DNA of 64,000 nucleotides, from NCBI RefSeq assembly GCF_014641615.1, contig NZ_BMIB01000002.1, positions 868,001 to 932,000 of the forward strand, in the 5' to 3' direction. This document shows, in pieces, positions 1 through 8,715 of this stretch. The notes under the pieces are model-generated. The model made no database searches, was not told the DNA's origin, and saw only the letters and a program-made list of their open reading frames with translations. This DNA comes from Filimonas zeae. GTDB lineage: Bacteria; Bacteroidota; Bacteroidia; Chitinophagales; Chitinophagaceae. A program made the translations under genes and the position numbers. Positions within the stretch are counted from its first letter, which is position 1, and each line of letters begins with the position of its first letter.

Positions 1-1765
1 CCGCATACTGAACAGCCGTATTAAACCGGAACTGGAGCAACTGGGTTACCGCCTGCTGAACGATGGTGTAATACCACAGGCCATAGCAACCAGCTGCGCC
101 CGCTGGTTTTTTAACCAGGCAGCCGGTTTTTTACAACCCGTAATGCTGAAGCCCGGTGATACCAGTTTTTTTCCGGAAAACAACCAGTTGTACCAACTGG
201 TAGCTACACAAACACCCGATAACCGCGAACAGCTGTATCTGGTAAACATACCCGTAGCCCAGACAGGCCGTTTTTTAAAAACGCCCGACCCGGAGAGTGA
301 CCACACTTATCTGGTTTTTATAGAAGATATGATTGCGCAAAACCTGACGCACCTGTTTCCCGGCAGGGTAATACAGGGCACCTGGAATATTAAAATTACC
401 CGGGATGCAGAGCTGGACCTGCTGGATGAGTTTGGCGACCTGGCAGAGAAGATGGAAAAGCAACTGGTTAAACGCGACTTTGGTTTTGCCACCCGCTTTT
501 TATACGAGCCGGGTATGCCCTTACGCCACCTGCAAACCCTGGTGCAGCAGTTTAACCTGAACAAAGCCAGTGTAGTGGAAGGTGGCAAACACCACAACCT
601 GCGCGACCTGGACAGCCTGCCGGTGGCAGACCGCGCCGCAGCCTACCCTGCCTGGCCGGCTGCGGAAGACGCGATACCATTGCAGAACAGTACCCTTTTT
701 GAACAGGTAAGCCTGCGCGACCATGTAATACATACCCCCTACCAGAGTTATGATGCCATACTACGTTTTTTTAACGAAGCAGCTATTAACCCCGATGCAG
801 AGGAGGTATATACCACTATGTACCGCGTAGCCAGCAACAGCCGCATTGCACAGGCATTGATTACTGCTGCCCGCAATGGCAAAAAGGTATCGGTACTGGT
901 TGAGCTGAAAGCCCGGTTTGATGAGGCCAATAACGTACGCTGGGCCCGGAAAATGAAGGCAGCAGGCGTACGCATATTGTACAGCAGCAATGCCCTGAAA
1001 GTACACGCCAAAATAGCACTGGTAAAACGTAAACACGCCACCCTGCCCCTGCTGGGCCTGATGGCTACCGGCAACCTGAACGAAACCACCGCACGTTTTT
1101 ATACCGATCATATTTTATTTACCGCCCACCAGCCCATGCTGCGTGAAATGGGGCAGCTTTTTACCTTTTTAACCAAACGCAAAAAGCCCGCAGCGGAAGA
1201 TGCCATTCCTTTTCAGCACCTGCTGGTAGCGCAGTTTAATCTGCAGCGCCGGTTTGTGGAACTGATTGACCGGGAGATAGCCCATGCCCGGCAGCAGTTG
1301 CCTGCCGCTATTACCATTAAGCTGAACAACCTGGAAGAGGAAGTACTGATTAAGAAACTGTACGAAGCTTCGCAGGCGGGTGTAAAAATAACACTGGTAG
1401 TACGCAGCATTTGTCGCCTGGTACCTGGTGTGCCCGGTATGAGTGAGAACATTACCATTAAGCGGATAGTGGACCGGTACCTGGAGCACGGGCGCATATT
1501 TATATTTCATAACAATGATGCACCGGAGGTGTTTATGGGTTCGGCAGACTGGATGAACCGCAATGTGTACCGGCGTATTGAAGTATGTTTTCCCATTTAC
1601 GACAACAGCATACGGCAGCAACTGCAGGAGATTGTGGCCATACAGGCGGCAGACAATGTACAGGCTGTGTGGATAGATGAGCAACTAAACAACGTACCGG
1701 TGGCGGTGGCAGAACCCGCCATACGATCGCAGGAAGCTATTTACCGGATGTTAAAGCAGATATAG
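1..1765 (+). CDS. ppk1: Polyphosphate kinase 1, C-terminal part (5' truncated by window)
   Basis: Transfers the terminal phosphate of ATP onto polyphosphate, reversibly, in the cytoplasm or at the inner membrane. The frame is open from base 2, so the gene starts before the window; the ATG at 143 is internal. The two histidines of PPK1 phospholipase-D-like domains are visible: KVHAK (His codon 1004-1006, the autophosphorylated one by family knowledge) and RIFIFHNN (His codon 1508-1510). ARFDEANNVRWA and GSADWMNRN are further family motifs. The stop is followed after 30 bases by a lipoprotein gene on the same strand. Only the N-terminal domain is missing; nothing looks broken. Confidence 0.95.
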   Translation, partial: RILNSRIKPELEQLGYRLLNDGVIPQAIATSCARWFFNQAAGFLQPVMLKPGDTSFFPENNQLYQLVATQTPDNREQLYLVNIPVAQTGRFLKTPDPESDHTYLVFIEDMIAQNLTHLFPGRVIQGTWNIKITRDAELDLLDEFGDLAEKMEKQLVKRDFGFATRFLYEPGMPLRHLQTLVQQFNLNKASVVEGGKHHNLRDLDSLPVADRAAAYPAWPAAEDAIPLQNSTLFEQVSLRDHVIHTPYQSYDAILRFFNEAAINPDAEEVYTTMYRVASNSRIAQALITAARNGKKVSVLVELKARFDEANNVRWARKMKAAGVRILYSSNALKVHAKIALVKRKHATLPLLGLMATGNLNETTARFYTDHILFTAHQPMLREMGQLFTFLTKRKKPAAEDAIPFQHLLVAQFNLQRRFVELIDREIAHARQQLPAAITIKLNNLEEEVLIKKLYEASQAGVKITLVVRSICRLVPGVPGMSENITIKRIVDRYLEHGRIFIFHNNDAPEVFMGSADWMNRNVYRRIEVCFPIYDNSIRQQLQEIVAIQAADNVQAVWIDEQLNNVPVAVAEPAIRSQEAIYRMLKQI

Positions 1766-1795
1766 AACAACAGGCAGCTATTTAAAACCAGACTT

Positions 1796-2659
1796 ATGAT
1801 GCGTACCATTACTACTATACGACTACTGATACCCATTTTACTGCTGATGACGGCCGCATGCGGCCTGCAGAAAAAGCAGGACCCAACGCCCAGGGCGTAT
1901 AACCTGGGCAAACCTGAAAAATTTTCGATGCCCGAAAGTTTGCTGGAGATATCCGGCATTAGCTTTTACAAGGGCCGGAACGATAGTGTGTATGCCATAC
2001 AGGACGAAAACGGCAAACTGTTTCGCCTGGCATGGAAGCACGAAAAACAATTACACGCGCAGTTTGGCAAAACGGGCGATTACGAAGATGTAAGCATTGC
2101 CCGCGACCAGGTAATAGTACTGAAGAGCAACGGCAGTTTGTTTCAGTTTCCTTTCAGCAGCGCCACGTATGAGTCTATAGACAGTGTGAACGAATGGAAA
2201 CACCTGCTGCCCAAAGGCGAATATGAAAGCCTGTATGCGGATGACAGCAGCGGCCAGGTATACGTACTGTGCAAAAACTGCGAGCAGGATAACAAGAAAA
2301 AAGCCGCCTCGGGTTTTATATTCCGCATAAACGGAAACACCCTGGAACCTGCCGGCAACTTTACCATTAACGTAGGAGAGATTAAAGAAATAGCCGGTAA
2401 GGTAAAACGCGGCTTTCGCCCCTCGGCCATGGCTAAAAACCCGTTAACCGGGGAGTGGTTTATTGTATCGGCTGTGAACAAACTGCTGGTAATTACCGAT
2501 GGCAGCTTTACCGTTAAGGAAGTGTACCCGTTGAACGGCAATACCTTTAACCAGCCGGAAGGTCTGGCCTTTGATGCGGAAGGCAATATGTATATATCTA
2601 ATGAAGGCGACGACCTGAGCCGCGGCAACATCCTGAAATTTAAAAGACTTACCCGTTAA
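1796..2659 (+). CDS. Periplasmic lipoprotein, SdiA-regulated/YjiK-like beta-propeller
   Basis: A 287-residue protein with a lipoprotein signal: a hydrophobic stretch (about residues 9-20) ending in the lipobox TAAC with Cys22. The rest resembles the SdiA-regulated family (YjiK-like beta-propeller): an LLEISGISF block near residue 49, and NQPEGLAFDAEGNMYISNEG near the C-terminus, a typical propeller blade sequence. By family it binds or senses something at the cell envelope; the substrate is unknown. It lies 30 bases after ppk1 and 9 bases before the next gene, so it is probably co-transcribed with both. Confidence 0.75.
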   Translation: MMRTITTIRLLIPILLLMTAACGLQKKQDPTPRAYNLGKPEKFSMPESLLEISGISFYKGRNDSVYAIQDENGKLFRLAWKHEKQLHAQFGKTGDYEDVSIARDQVIVLKSNGSLFQFPFSSATYESIDSVNEWKHLLPKGEYESLYADDSSGQVYVLCKNCEQDNKKKAASGFIFRINGNTLEPAGNFTINVGEIKEIAGKVKRGFRPSAMAKNPLTGEWFIVSAVNKLLVITDGSFTVKEVYPLNGNTFNQPEGLAFDAEGNMYISNEGDDLSRGNILKFKRLTR

Positions 2660-2668
2660 TAAAGCTAC

Positions 2669-5600
2669 ATGAGACAACTGCTACTACTGTTACTGCTGGG
2701 TGCCACCTCCGCCACTGTTTGCGCGCAGGACAGCATCCGCTACCGCGTTATTTTTATTGGTGATGCGGGTGAAATGAACCCCGAGCAGCAAAAAGCGCTG
2801 CAGCACGCAGCCAATCATATCCTTACCGGCAAAACCTCGGTGTTTTACCTGGGCGATAATATTTACCCGCACGGCATGGGCCTGCCCGGCACCAAAGAAG
2901 AAACCGATGGGCAGCAGATACTGCAATCGCAATACCTGCCTATGCGTGCCAAACAGGCACCGGTATATTTTGTACCGGGCAACCACGACTGGGACCGGAT
3001 GGGCCCCAAAGGGCTGGCGAAAATTAAACGCCAGTGGCAATACCTGGATGAGCGGGGCGACTCGCTGCTGAAACTGATACCTGCCAACGGCTGCCCCGAC
3101 CCGGTGGAGATTAACCTTACAGACAGCCTTACCATTATTGCGTATGACAGTGAATGGTGGTTGTTTCCCTTTAACAAAGACAACCCCGATGGCGAATGTG
3201 AATGTAAAAGCCGGAGAGATGTGCTGATACGCCTGGCAGAACTGCAATATAAAAACAGGCATAAAGTGGTATTACTGGCCAGCCATCACCCTTTTCAGAG
3301 TTATGGTGTGCATGGTGGCGTGTTTACCCTGAAGGACCATCTGTTTCCGTTAACCGCTGCCAACAAAAACCTGTACATACCGCTGCCGGTAATAGGATCG
3401 CTATACCCCTTTCTGCGTAGCACCTTTACCAACCCCGAAGACCTGAAACACCCGCTGTACAAGTACATGATTAAAAATGTAGACGCGGTATTTGCCGGCA
3501 ACCCTAATGTGGTACATGTGGCCGGGCATGAACATGGCCTGCAGTTTATTAAAGACAAAAAGAAGGTACAGGTAGTAAGCGGCGCGGGTGCCAAACATAC
3601 CAATGCCAGTAAAGGCAAACACTCGCTGTTTGCAGAAGCTACACAAGGGTATGTAACTGCTGATATGCTGATAAACGGTACCCTGCGGTTTACCTATTAT
3701 GTTTATGAAAATGATACCATACGCCAGGCTTTTGCGTATGAGCAGGCTTATACGCCGGTAACCGAAAAATCGGACACCAGCGCGCTGGCACAATATAAAG
3801 ACAGTGTTACGGTAGCTGTGCACCCATCGTACGACAAGCCAGGCGGCTTTCATCGCTGGTTGTTTGGCGAAAACTACCGCAAAGAATGGGCTATGCCGGT
3901 AAAACTGCCGGTGATACGCCTGAGCGAAATGCATGGCGGCCTTACCCCGCAACAACTGGGTGGGGGTATGCAAAGTAAATCGCTACGGCTGGTAGATAAA
4001 AACGGTAAGGAATGGGTAGTACGCAGCGTGGAAAAAACGCCGGATGCCCTGCTGCCTGCCGGTTTACAGGACGCTTTTGCCCGCGACTGGCTGGATGATG
4101 TAACCAGTGCACAGCACCCCTTTTCTGCCCTGGCGGTACCGCCGCTGGCAAATGCGGTAAAAGTGGCCCATGCCAACCCTGTTATTGGCGTGGTAGCACC
4201 CGATAAAAAGCTGGGTTTGTACGAGAACATTTTTGCCAATATGGTGGTGTTGCTGGAAGAGCGTGAACCCGGTGGCAACAGCGATAACTCGGTAAAAATG
4301 GTGAAGAACCTGTGGAAAGATAACGAGAACGACATTAAGGCCAAAGACATGCTGCGCGCCCGTATGCTGGATGCCTTTCTGGGCGATTGGGACCGCCACG
4401 AAGATCAGTGGCGCTGGCGCGATGCGGGCAAGGGTAAAGATAAGTTATACGAACCCGTACCACGCGACAGAGACCAGGTGTTTCACCTTACACAGGGGGC
4501 ATTGCCCTGGCTGGCCTCGCAGGATTATATACTGCCTACCCTGCGCAACTTTGATTATAAGATGGGGCATATACACTGGCTGTTGTTTAAAACAAGGTTT
4601 GTAAACGCCTACCCTTCTTTCCAGTTTACCCGCGAAAAATGGCAGGAGGAAGCAAAGAAGTTTACAGCCGCCCTAACCGATTCGGTACTGGAAACCTCGC
4701 TGAAGCAGTTACCCGCACCGGCCTATGCCCTGCGCCGTAACTTTTTATTCAGCCGTATGCAGCAACGCCGTGATAACCTGCCGGCAGCCATGGACCGTTA
4801 TTATGTGTTTACCCAGAAAATAGCCGACATACAAACCAGCAACAAAAACGAACTGGTTGAAATAACAGATACCACCAACGGCAACCTGAACGTACGCATA
4901 CGCCGTATGAATAAAGAGGGTGAAGTGAAAGAGGAAATGATGAATAAAACCTACGATGCCGGCCTTACCAGAGAAATACGTTTGTTTATAGGTAACGGTA
5001 ACGACAGCGTAGTAGTAAACAACAAAAACAGCAACATACGTTTACGCATTGTGGGCGGCCATGATGCCAAAACCTACCAGATAGATGCGGCAGACCGCAA
5101 AGTGTTGCTGTACGATCGTTTTAACGGCAGCCGTTTTACGGGCGATACCAGCCGACTGCGCAAACACCTTTCTAACGACAGCCTGAACACCGCGTTTACC
5201 CCTGTAAACCTGTACAACACCTGGATGCCGCTGGCACTGATTGGATTGAACCGGGATGATGGGTTTATACTGGGCGCCGGCTTCCGCCATATTAAACAGG
5301 AAGGCTTTCGCCGTTATCCCTATGCCAGTATGCAGCAGGTGCTGGCGGGGCACTCTTTCTCCACCCAGGCTTTTTATATAAAATACCGGGGAGAGTGGAT
5401 TGGTATAGGCAAACGCCCGGATATTGTACTGAATGTAAATGCCAAAGCGCCTAACAATACCATCAACTTCTATGGCCGTGGCAACGAAACCGAATTTAAT
5501 AAAACCGGCAACTTTGTGCGTTACTACCGTACCCGCTTCAGCCTGTACGAGGTAAACCCGCAATTGCGCTGGAGAAGTGCAGGCAACAAAACATCGCTGA

Positions 5601-6280
5601 GTATTGGCCCTTCTGCCCAGTTTTACAGCTTTGATACCGATGACAACAAAGGCCGGTTTATTGAAAACAAAGGCCTGATAGGATCGTACGACAGCGTTAC
5701 TATTGAAAAAAACAAACTGCATGCAGGCGTGGCGCTGGATTATATTTTCGATAACCGCAACAACCGCATTATACCCCAATGGGGCAGTTATGTACGGGTA
5801 AAAATGGCCGGATACGGTGGAATAGGGCAATATGCAAAATCGTACGGGCAGATAAGCCCCGAAATAGCCCTGTACAAAAACCTGAACGCCAAAGCCACTA
5901 TTATACTGGCAGAACGTTTTGGCGGTACGGTAACGGTGGGTAAAACCGCGTTTTACCAGAGTGCCGTGCTGGGCGGGCAGGAAAACCTGCTGGGTTACCG
6001 GCAGTACCGTTTTGCCGGGCAGCATAGTTTTTATAACAACCTGGAACTGAGGATAAAACTGGCAGATGTGGCCAGCTATATTTTACCGGGTCAGCTGGGT
6101 ATTACCGGCTTCTGGGATGTGGGCCGTGTTTGGGAGCAGAACGATAACAGCAATAAATGGCACCATGGTGCAGGCGGTGGTATTTATTTTGCCCCTGTTT
6201 CGATGGTTGCATTTAGCTTTGTAGTGGGAAATTCGACAGAAGGTCTATACCCCTACTTTGTTATGGGCTTCCGCTTTTAG
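2669..6280 (+). CDS. Calcineurin-like phosphoesterase fused to a BamA/TamA-type outer-membrane barrel
   Basis: A 1203-residue fusion with a signal peptide (residues 1-19). Residues about 25-300 form a metallophosphoesterase with all metal-binding blocks: GDAGE (Asp32), GDN (62-64), GNHD (104-107), SHHP (205-208) and GHEHG (286-290). Residues about 385-620 form a middle domain with GDWDRHEDQWRW (572-583) and PRDRDQVF (598-605), shared with the barrel protein at 8716-11298. The remainder is a surface-antigen beta-barrel ending in the C-terminal Phe expected of outer-membrane proteins. It is probably anchored in the outer membrane with the enzyme domain in the periplasm or outside; the substrate is unknown. 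It probably shares a transcript with the genes on either side. Confidence 0.85.
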   Translation: MRQLLLLLLLGATSATVCAQDSIRYRVIFIGDAGEMNPEQQKALQHAANHILTGKTSVFYLGDNIYPHGMGLPGTKEETDGQQILQSQYLPMRAKQAPVYFVPGNHDWDRMGPKGLAKIKRQWQYLDERGDSLLKLIPANGCPDPVEINLTDSLTIIAYDSEWWLFPFNKDNPDGECECKSRRDVLIRLAELQYKNRHKVVLLASHHPFQSYGVHGGVFTLKDHLFPLTAANKNLYIPLPVIGSLYPFLRSTFTNPEDLKHPLYKYMIKNVDAVFAGNPNVVHVAGHEHGLQFIKDKKKVQVVSGAGAKHTNASKGKHSLFAEATQGYVTADMLINGTLRFTYYVYENDTIRQAFAYEQAYTPVTEKSDTSALAQYKDSVTVAVHPSYDKPGGFHRWLFGENYRKEWAMPVKLPVIRLSEMHGGLTPQQLGGGMQSKSLRLVDKNGKEWVVRSVEKTPDALLPAGLQDAFARDWLDDVTSAQHPFSALAVPPLANAVKVAHANPVIGVVAPDKKLGLYENIFANMVVLLEEREPGGNSDNSVKMVKNLWKDNENDIKAKDMLRARMLDAFLGDWDRHEDQWRWRDAGKGKDKLYEPVPRDRDQVFHLTQGALPWLASQDYILPTLRNFDYKMGHIHWLLFKTRFVNAYPSFQFTREKWQEEAKKFTAALTDSVLETSLKQLPAPAYALRRNFLFSRMQQRRDNLPAAMDRYYVFTQKIADIQTSNKNELVEITDTTNGNLNVRIRRMNKEGEVKEEMMNKTYDAGLTREIRLFIGNGNDSVVVNNKNSNIRLRIVGGHDAKTYQIDAADRKVLLYDRFNGSRFTGDTSRLRKHLSNDSLNTAFTPVNLYNTWMPLALIGLNRDDGFILGAGFRHIKQEGFRRYPYASMQQVLAGHSFSTQAFYIKYRGEWIGIGKRPDIVLNVNAKAPNNTINFYGRGNETEFNKTGNFVRYYRTRFSLYEVNPQLRWRSAGNKTSLSIGPSAQFYSFDTDDNKGRFIENKGLIGSYDSVTIEKNKLHAGVALDYIFDNRNNRIIPQWGSYVRVKMAGYGGIGQYAKSYGQISPEIALYKNLNAKATIILAERFGGTVTVGKTAFYQSAVLGGQENLLGYRQYRFAGQHSFYNNLELRIKLADVASYILPGQLGITGFWDVGRVWEQNDNSNKWHHGAGGGIYFAPVSMVAFSFVVGNSTEGLYPYFVMGFRF

Positions 6281-6311
6281 CAAGGTTTAGACAGGCAATA
6301 AATGAGAGGAC

Positions 6312-8693
6312 ATGAAGACAAAGTTGTTAAACCTGGCACAGGGATCTGATTACCAGGCCCTTTACACCCTGGACACGGAGCTATCGTTTCGTCCCTTTAT
6401 CCGGTTTCTGGAACAAAAAATACAGGAAGAACATACTGCACGGGCCGCCATATTTAAGGCGGCCCTTGACGCCTTTGCCCGGTATCCGGAATTACAGGAC
6501 CCTATTACTGTAACCGACCCGGAAAAGTATAAAGCGGTACTGGAGCAGATTTTTACCATACTTACACCGGTTACCGAACCGGAAAGCAGTTACCTGTGGG
6601 CCCTGTGTTTGCCCATGGCACCTACTGTTTTTTACTGTACCAATGCTTTTTATGATTTACTTACGGTAGCCTGTGATGATGCAGACATCTGCTCGCTCAA
6701 GCCCAATCTGATACAACATACAGAGGAAGACTGGCGGCAACAGAAGCTGACACATACCTACTCTATTATTTTAAGTAAGCTATACGGCATTCCGTTTGGG
6801 CACAAGGATATTATACACAAAACCATAGATGAAGGCACCGGACTGGCGCGGTATTACCGGCTGGATTTTGATGACCGTTTTATAAACATTAAAACCAGCA
6901 AGCCCCTGCCCGAACTTACCATGGAAAGTATTCAGGAGCAGCTACCGCCTACCAGCAACCCGTTAAGTGTGCTGGAAAGCAAACTGCCGCTGAACCTGTT
7001 TACGTTTGAAGGTTTTTCGGTAATAACCTTAACAGAAGTTACGGAAGAACATGCCGTGGAAACCCTGCGGGATATAGTGGTAGAGCATGCCCAGAATAGC
7101 GATGAACGCAATTTTGAACGCATTGAGCTGGCGCTGAAAAGCATGATAGGCAACCCCGCCATCAGCTTTGGGTTGCTGCCCCTGCTGAAGATTAATAACC
7201 GGTATGTATTTAAAAACGGAATTGGCCTGAAAAGCACCCTGATTGATCTGGCCCGCCAGCATGGCTTTGGCGAAGAGATGTTTCAGGGTTTTGTACGCAG
7301 CTATGTTACCGCGCCCCGCATTGTTTTTCTGCGGAGTATTACGCCCCTGCATCAGGACCTGTCGCCAGCATTAAAAATACTGGCAGAGCATAACATACTT
7401 TCCTTTGTAATAATACCCATGTATTACCAGGGTAAGCTGTGTGGCGTGCTGGAAGTATTTTCTGACCAGGAAAATATTATCAACGAAAAAATGCTGTCGC
7501 GCCTGAATGCCGCCAACCTGGTATTATCGCAGGTACTGCAACAGTCGATAGACGATCTGCAGACAGAAATTGCGCGTGTAATTACCGATAAGTTTACACC
7601 GCTGCAGCCCGCTGTACAGTGGAAGTTTAACGAAGCTGCGTGGGAGTATCTGGTACAGGAGCAGGAACAGGAAGCACCCCGGCTGCCCCGCATAGCGTTT
7701 GAAGATGTATACCCGTTATATGGTGCCGTAGACATACGCAACAGCACCGAAGAACGCAATACGGCCCTGAAAGCCGACCTGGAAACGCACCTGCACCTGC
7801 TGGAAACCACCATGCAGGCCATACAGCAGTGCGATACCTGCCTGGTAAATGAAGAGAGCGTTAAAAAGCACAAAGAATGGCAGCAGAAAATAGTCAACAG
7901 CCATAACATGAGCCCCTACCAGGCCATGAAGCTGGAAGACTACCTGCACCGCGAAATACCGGCGCTGCTGCAAAGTGTGCGGCAGAACAACCCGGGCGCA
8001 TCGGGTTTAATAGACCACTACCTGCAGGCCATTAACCCCAAAGACGGTGCTACCTTTCAGCACCGCCGCGAGCTGGAAAACAGTATGCAGCTGATTAACG
8101 TAACCATTGGTAAAACACTGGACCAGTTTAACAGCACCCTGCAGGAAGAGTTTCCGTGTTACTTTGAAAAATTCAGAACGGATGGGGTGGAGTACGATAT
8201 TTATACCGGCCCCAGCATTGACCCTACCCGCACATTTGACCATAACAGCCTGAAAAAAATACGGCACCGCCAGCTGGAAGTAATGGCACTGATGGCACAG
8301 CAAACCAAAGCTTTGCTGCCCCTGATGCCCAAAGCCCTGCTTACCACCCAGCTGATATTTGTGCATGGTACGCATATTGACATTGCCTTCAGAGCAGATG
8401 AAAAACGGTTTGATGTGGAAGGCAGTTATAATATACGCTACCAGGTGGTAAAGAAAAGGATAGACAAGGCCTTTATTAAAAACACCGCCCAACGCCTTAC
8501 ACAACCCGGCACCATTGCCATTGTGTACAGCGGCAAACAGGAAATAGAAGATTACCTGGAAGGCATACAAAGCCTGCAGCAGGCCGGCACTTTAAGCCAG
8601 GAGCTGGAGTGGCTGGAGCTGGAAGAACTGCAGGGACTTACAGGTATGAAAGCGTTACGTGTGCAGGTACTGGGAGGGGTTACATTAGCATAA
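6312..8693 (+). CDS. GAF-domain protein of unknown function
   Basis: A 793-residue cytoplasmic protein without signal peptide or membrane segments. A GAF-like region lies around residues 330-420: an aromatic-rich strand FVIIPMYYQGKLCGVLEVFS, then a helix ending in a Leu/Gln-rich stretch. The second half is mostly helical and has a short block YGAVDIRNSTEERN starting near residue 470. This resembles the first metal-binding segment of class III nucleotide cyclases, but the other cyclase motifs cannot be found by eye. It sits between two paralogous barrel genes on the same strand, 31 bases after one and 22 before the other. A signalling role is inference. Confidence 0.55.
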   Translation: MKTKLLNLAQGSDYQALYTLDTELSFRPFIRFLEQKIQEEHTARAAIFKAALDAFARYPELQDPITVTDPEKYKAVLEQIFTILTPVTEPESSYLWALCLPMAPTVFYCTNAFYDLLTVACDDADICSLKPNLIQHTEEDWRQQKLTHTYSIILSKLYGIPFGHKDIIHKTIDEGTGLARYYRLDFDDRFINIKTSKPLPELTMESIQEQLPPTSNPLSVLESKLPLNLFTFEGFSVITLTEVTEEHAVETLRDIVVEHAQNSDERNFERIELALKSMIGNPAISFGLLPLLKINNRYVFKNGIGLKSTLIDLARQHGFGEEMFQGFVRSYVTAPRIVFLRSITPLHQDLSPALKILAEHNILSFVIIPMYYQGKLCGVLEVFSDQENIINEKMLSRLNAANLVLSQVLQQSIDDLQTEIARVITDKFTPLQPAVQWKFNEAAWEYLVQEQEQEAPRLPRIAFEDVYPLYGAVDIRNSTEERNTALKADLETHLHLLETTMQAIQQCDTCLVNEESVKKHKEWQQKIVNSHNMSPYQAMKLEDYLHREIPALLQSVRQNNPGASGLIDHYLQAINPKDGATFQHRRELENSMQLINVTIGKTLDQFNSTLQEEFPCYFEKFRTDGVEYDIYTGPSIDPTRTFDHNSLKKIRHRQLEVMALMAQQTKALLPLMPKALLTTQLIFVHGTHIDIAFRADEKRFDVEGSYNIRYQVVKKRIDKAFIKNTAQRLTQPGTIAIVYSGKQEIEDYLEGIQSLQQAGTLSQELEWLELEELQGLTGMKALRVQVLGGVTLA

Positions 8694-8715
8694 TTGTTGT
8701 TGACTTTCAGAAGCT

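Noticed and set aside
5042..6025. Minus-strand open frame of 327 codons opposite the phosphoesterase-barrel gene
   Set aside because: It lies wholly inside a gene with clear domains on the other strand and its translation shows no recognisable motifs; a codon-bias shadow.
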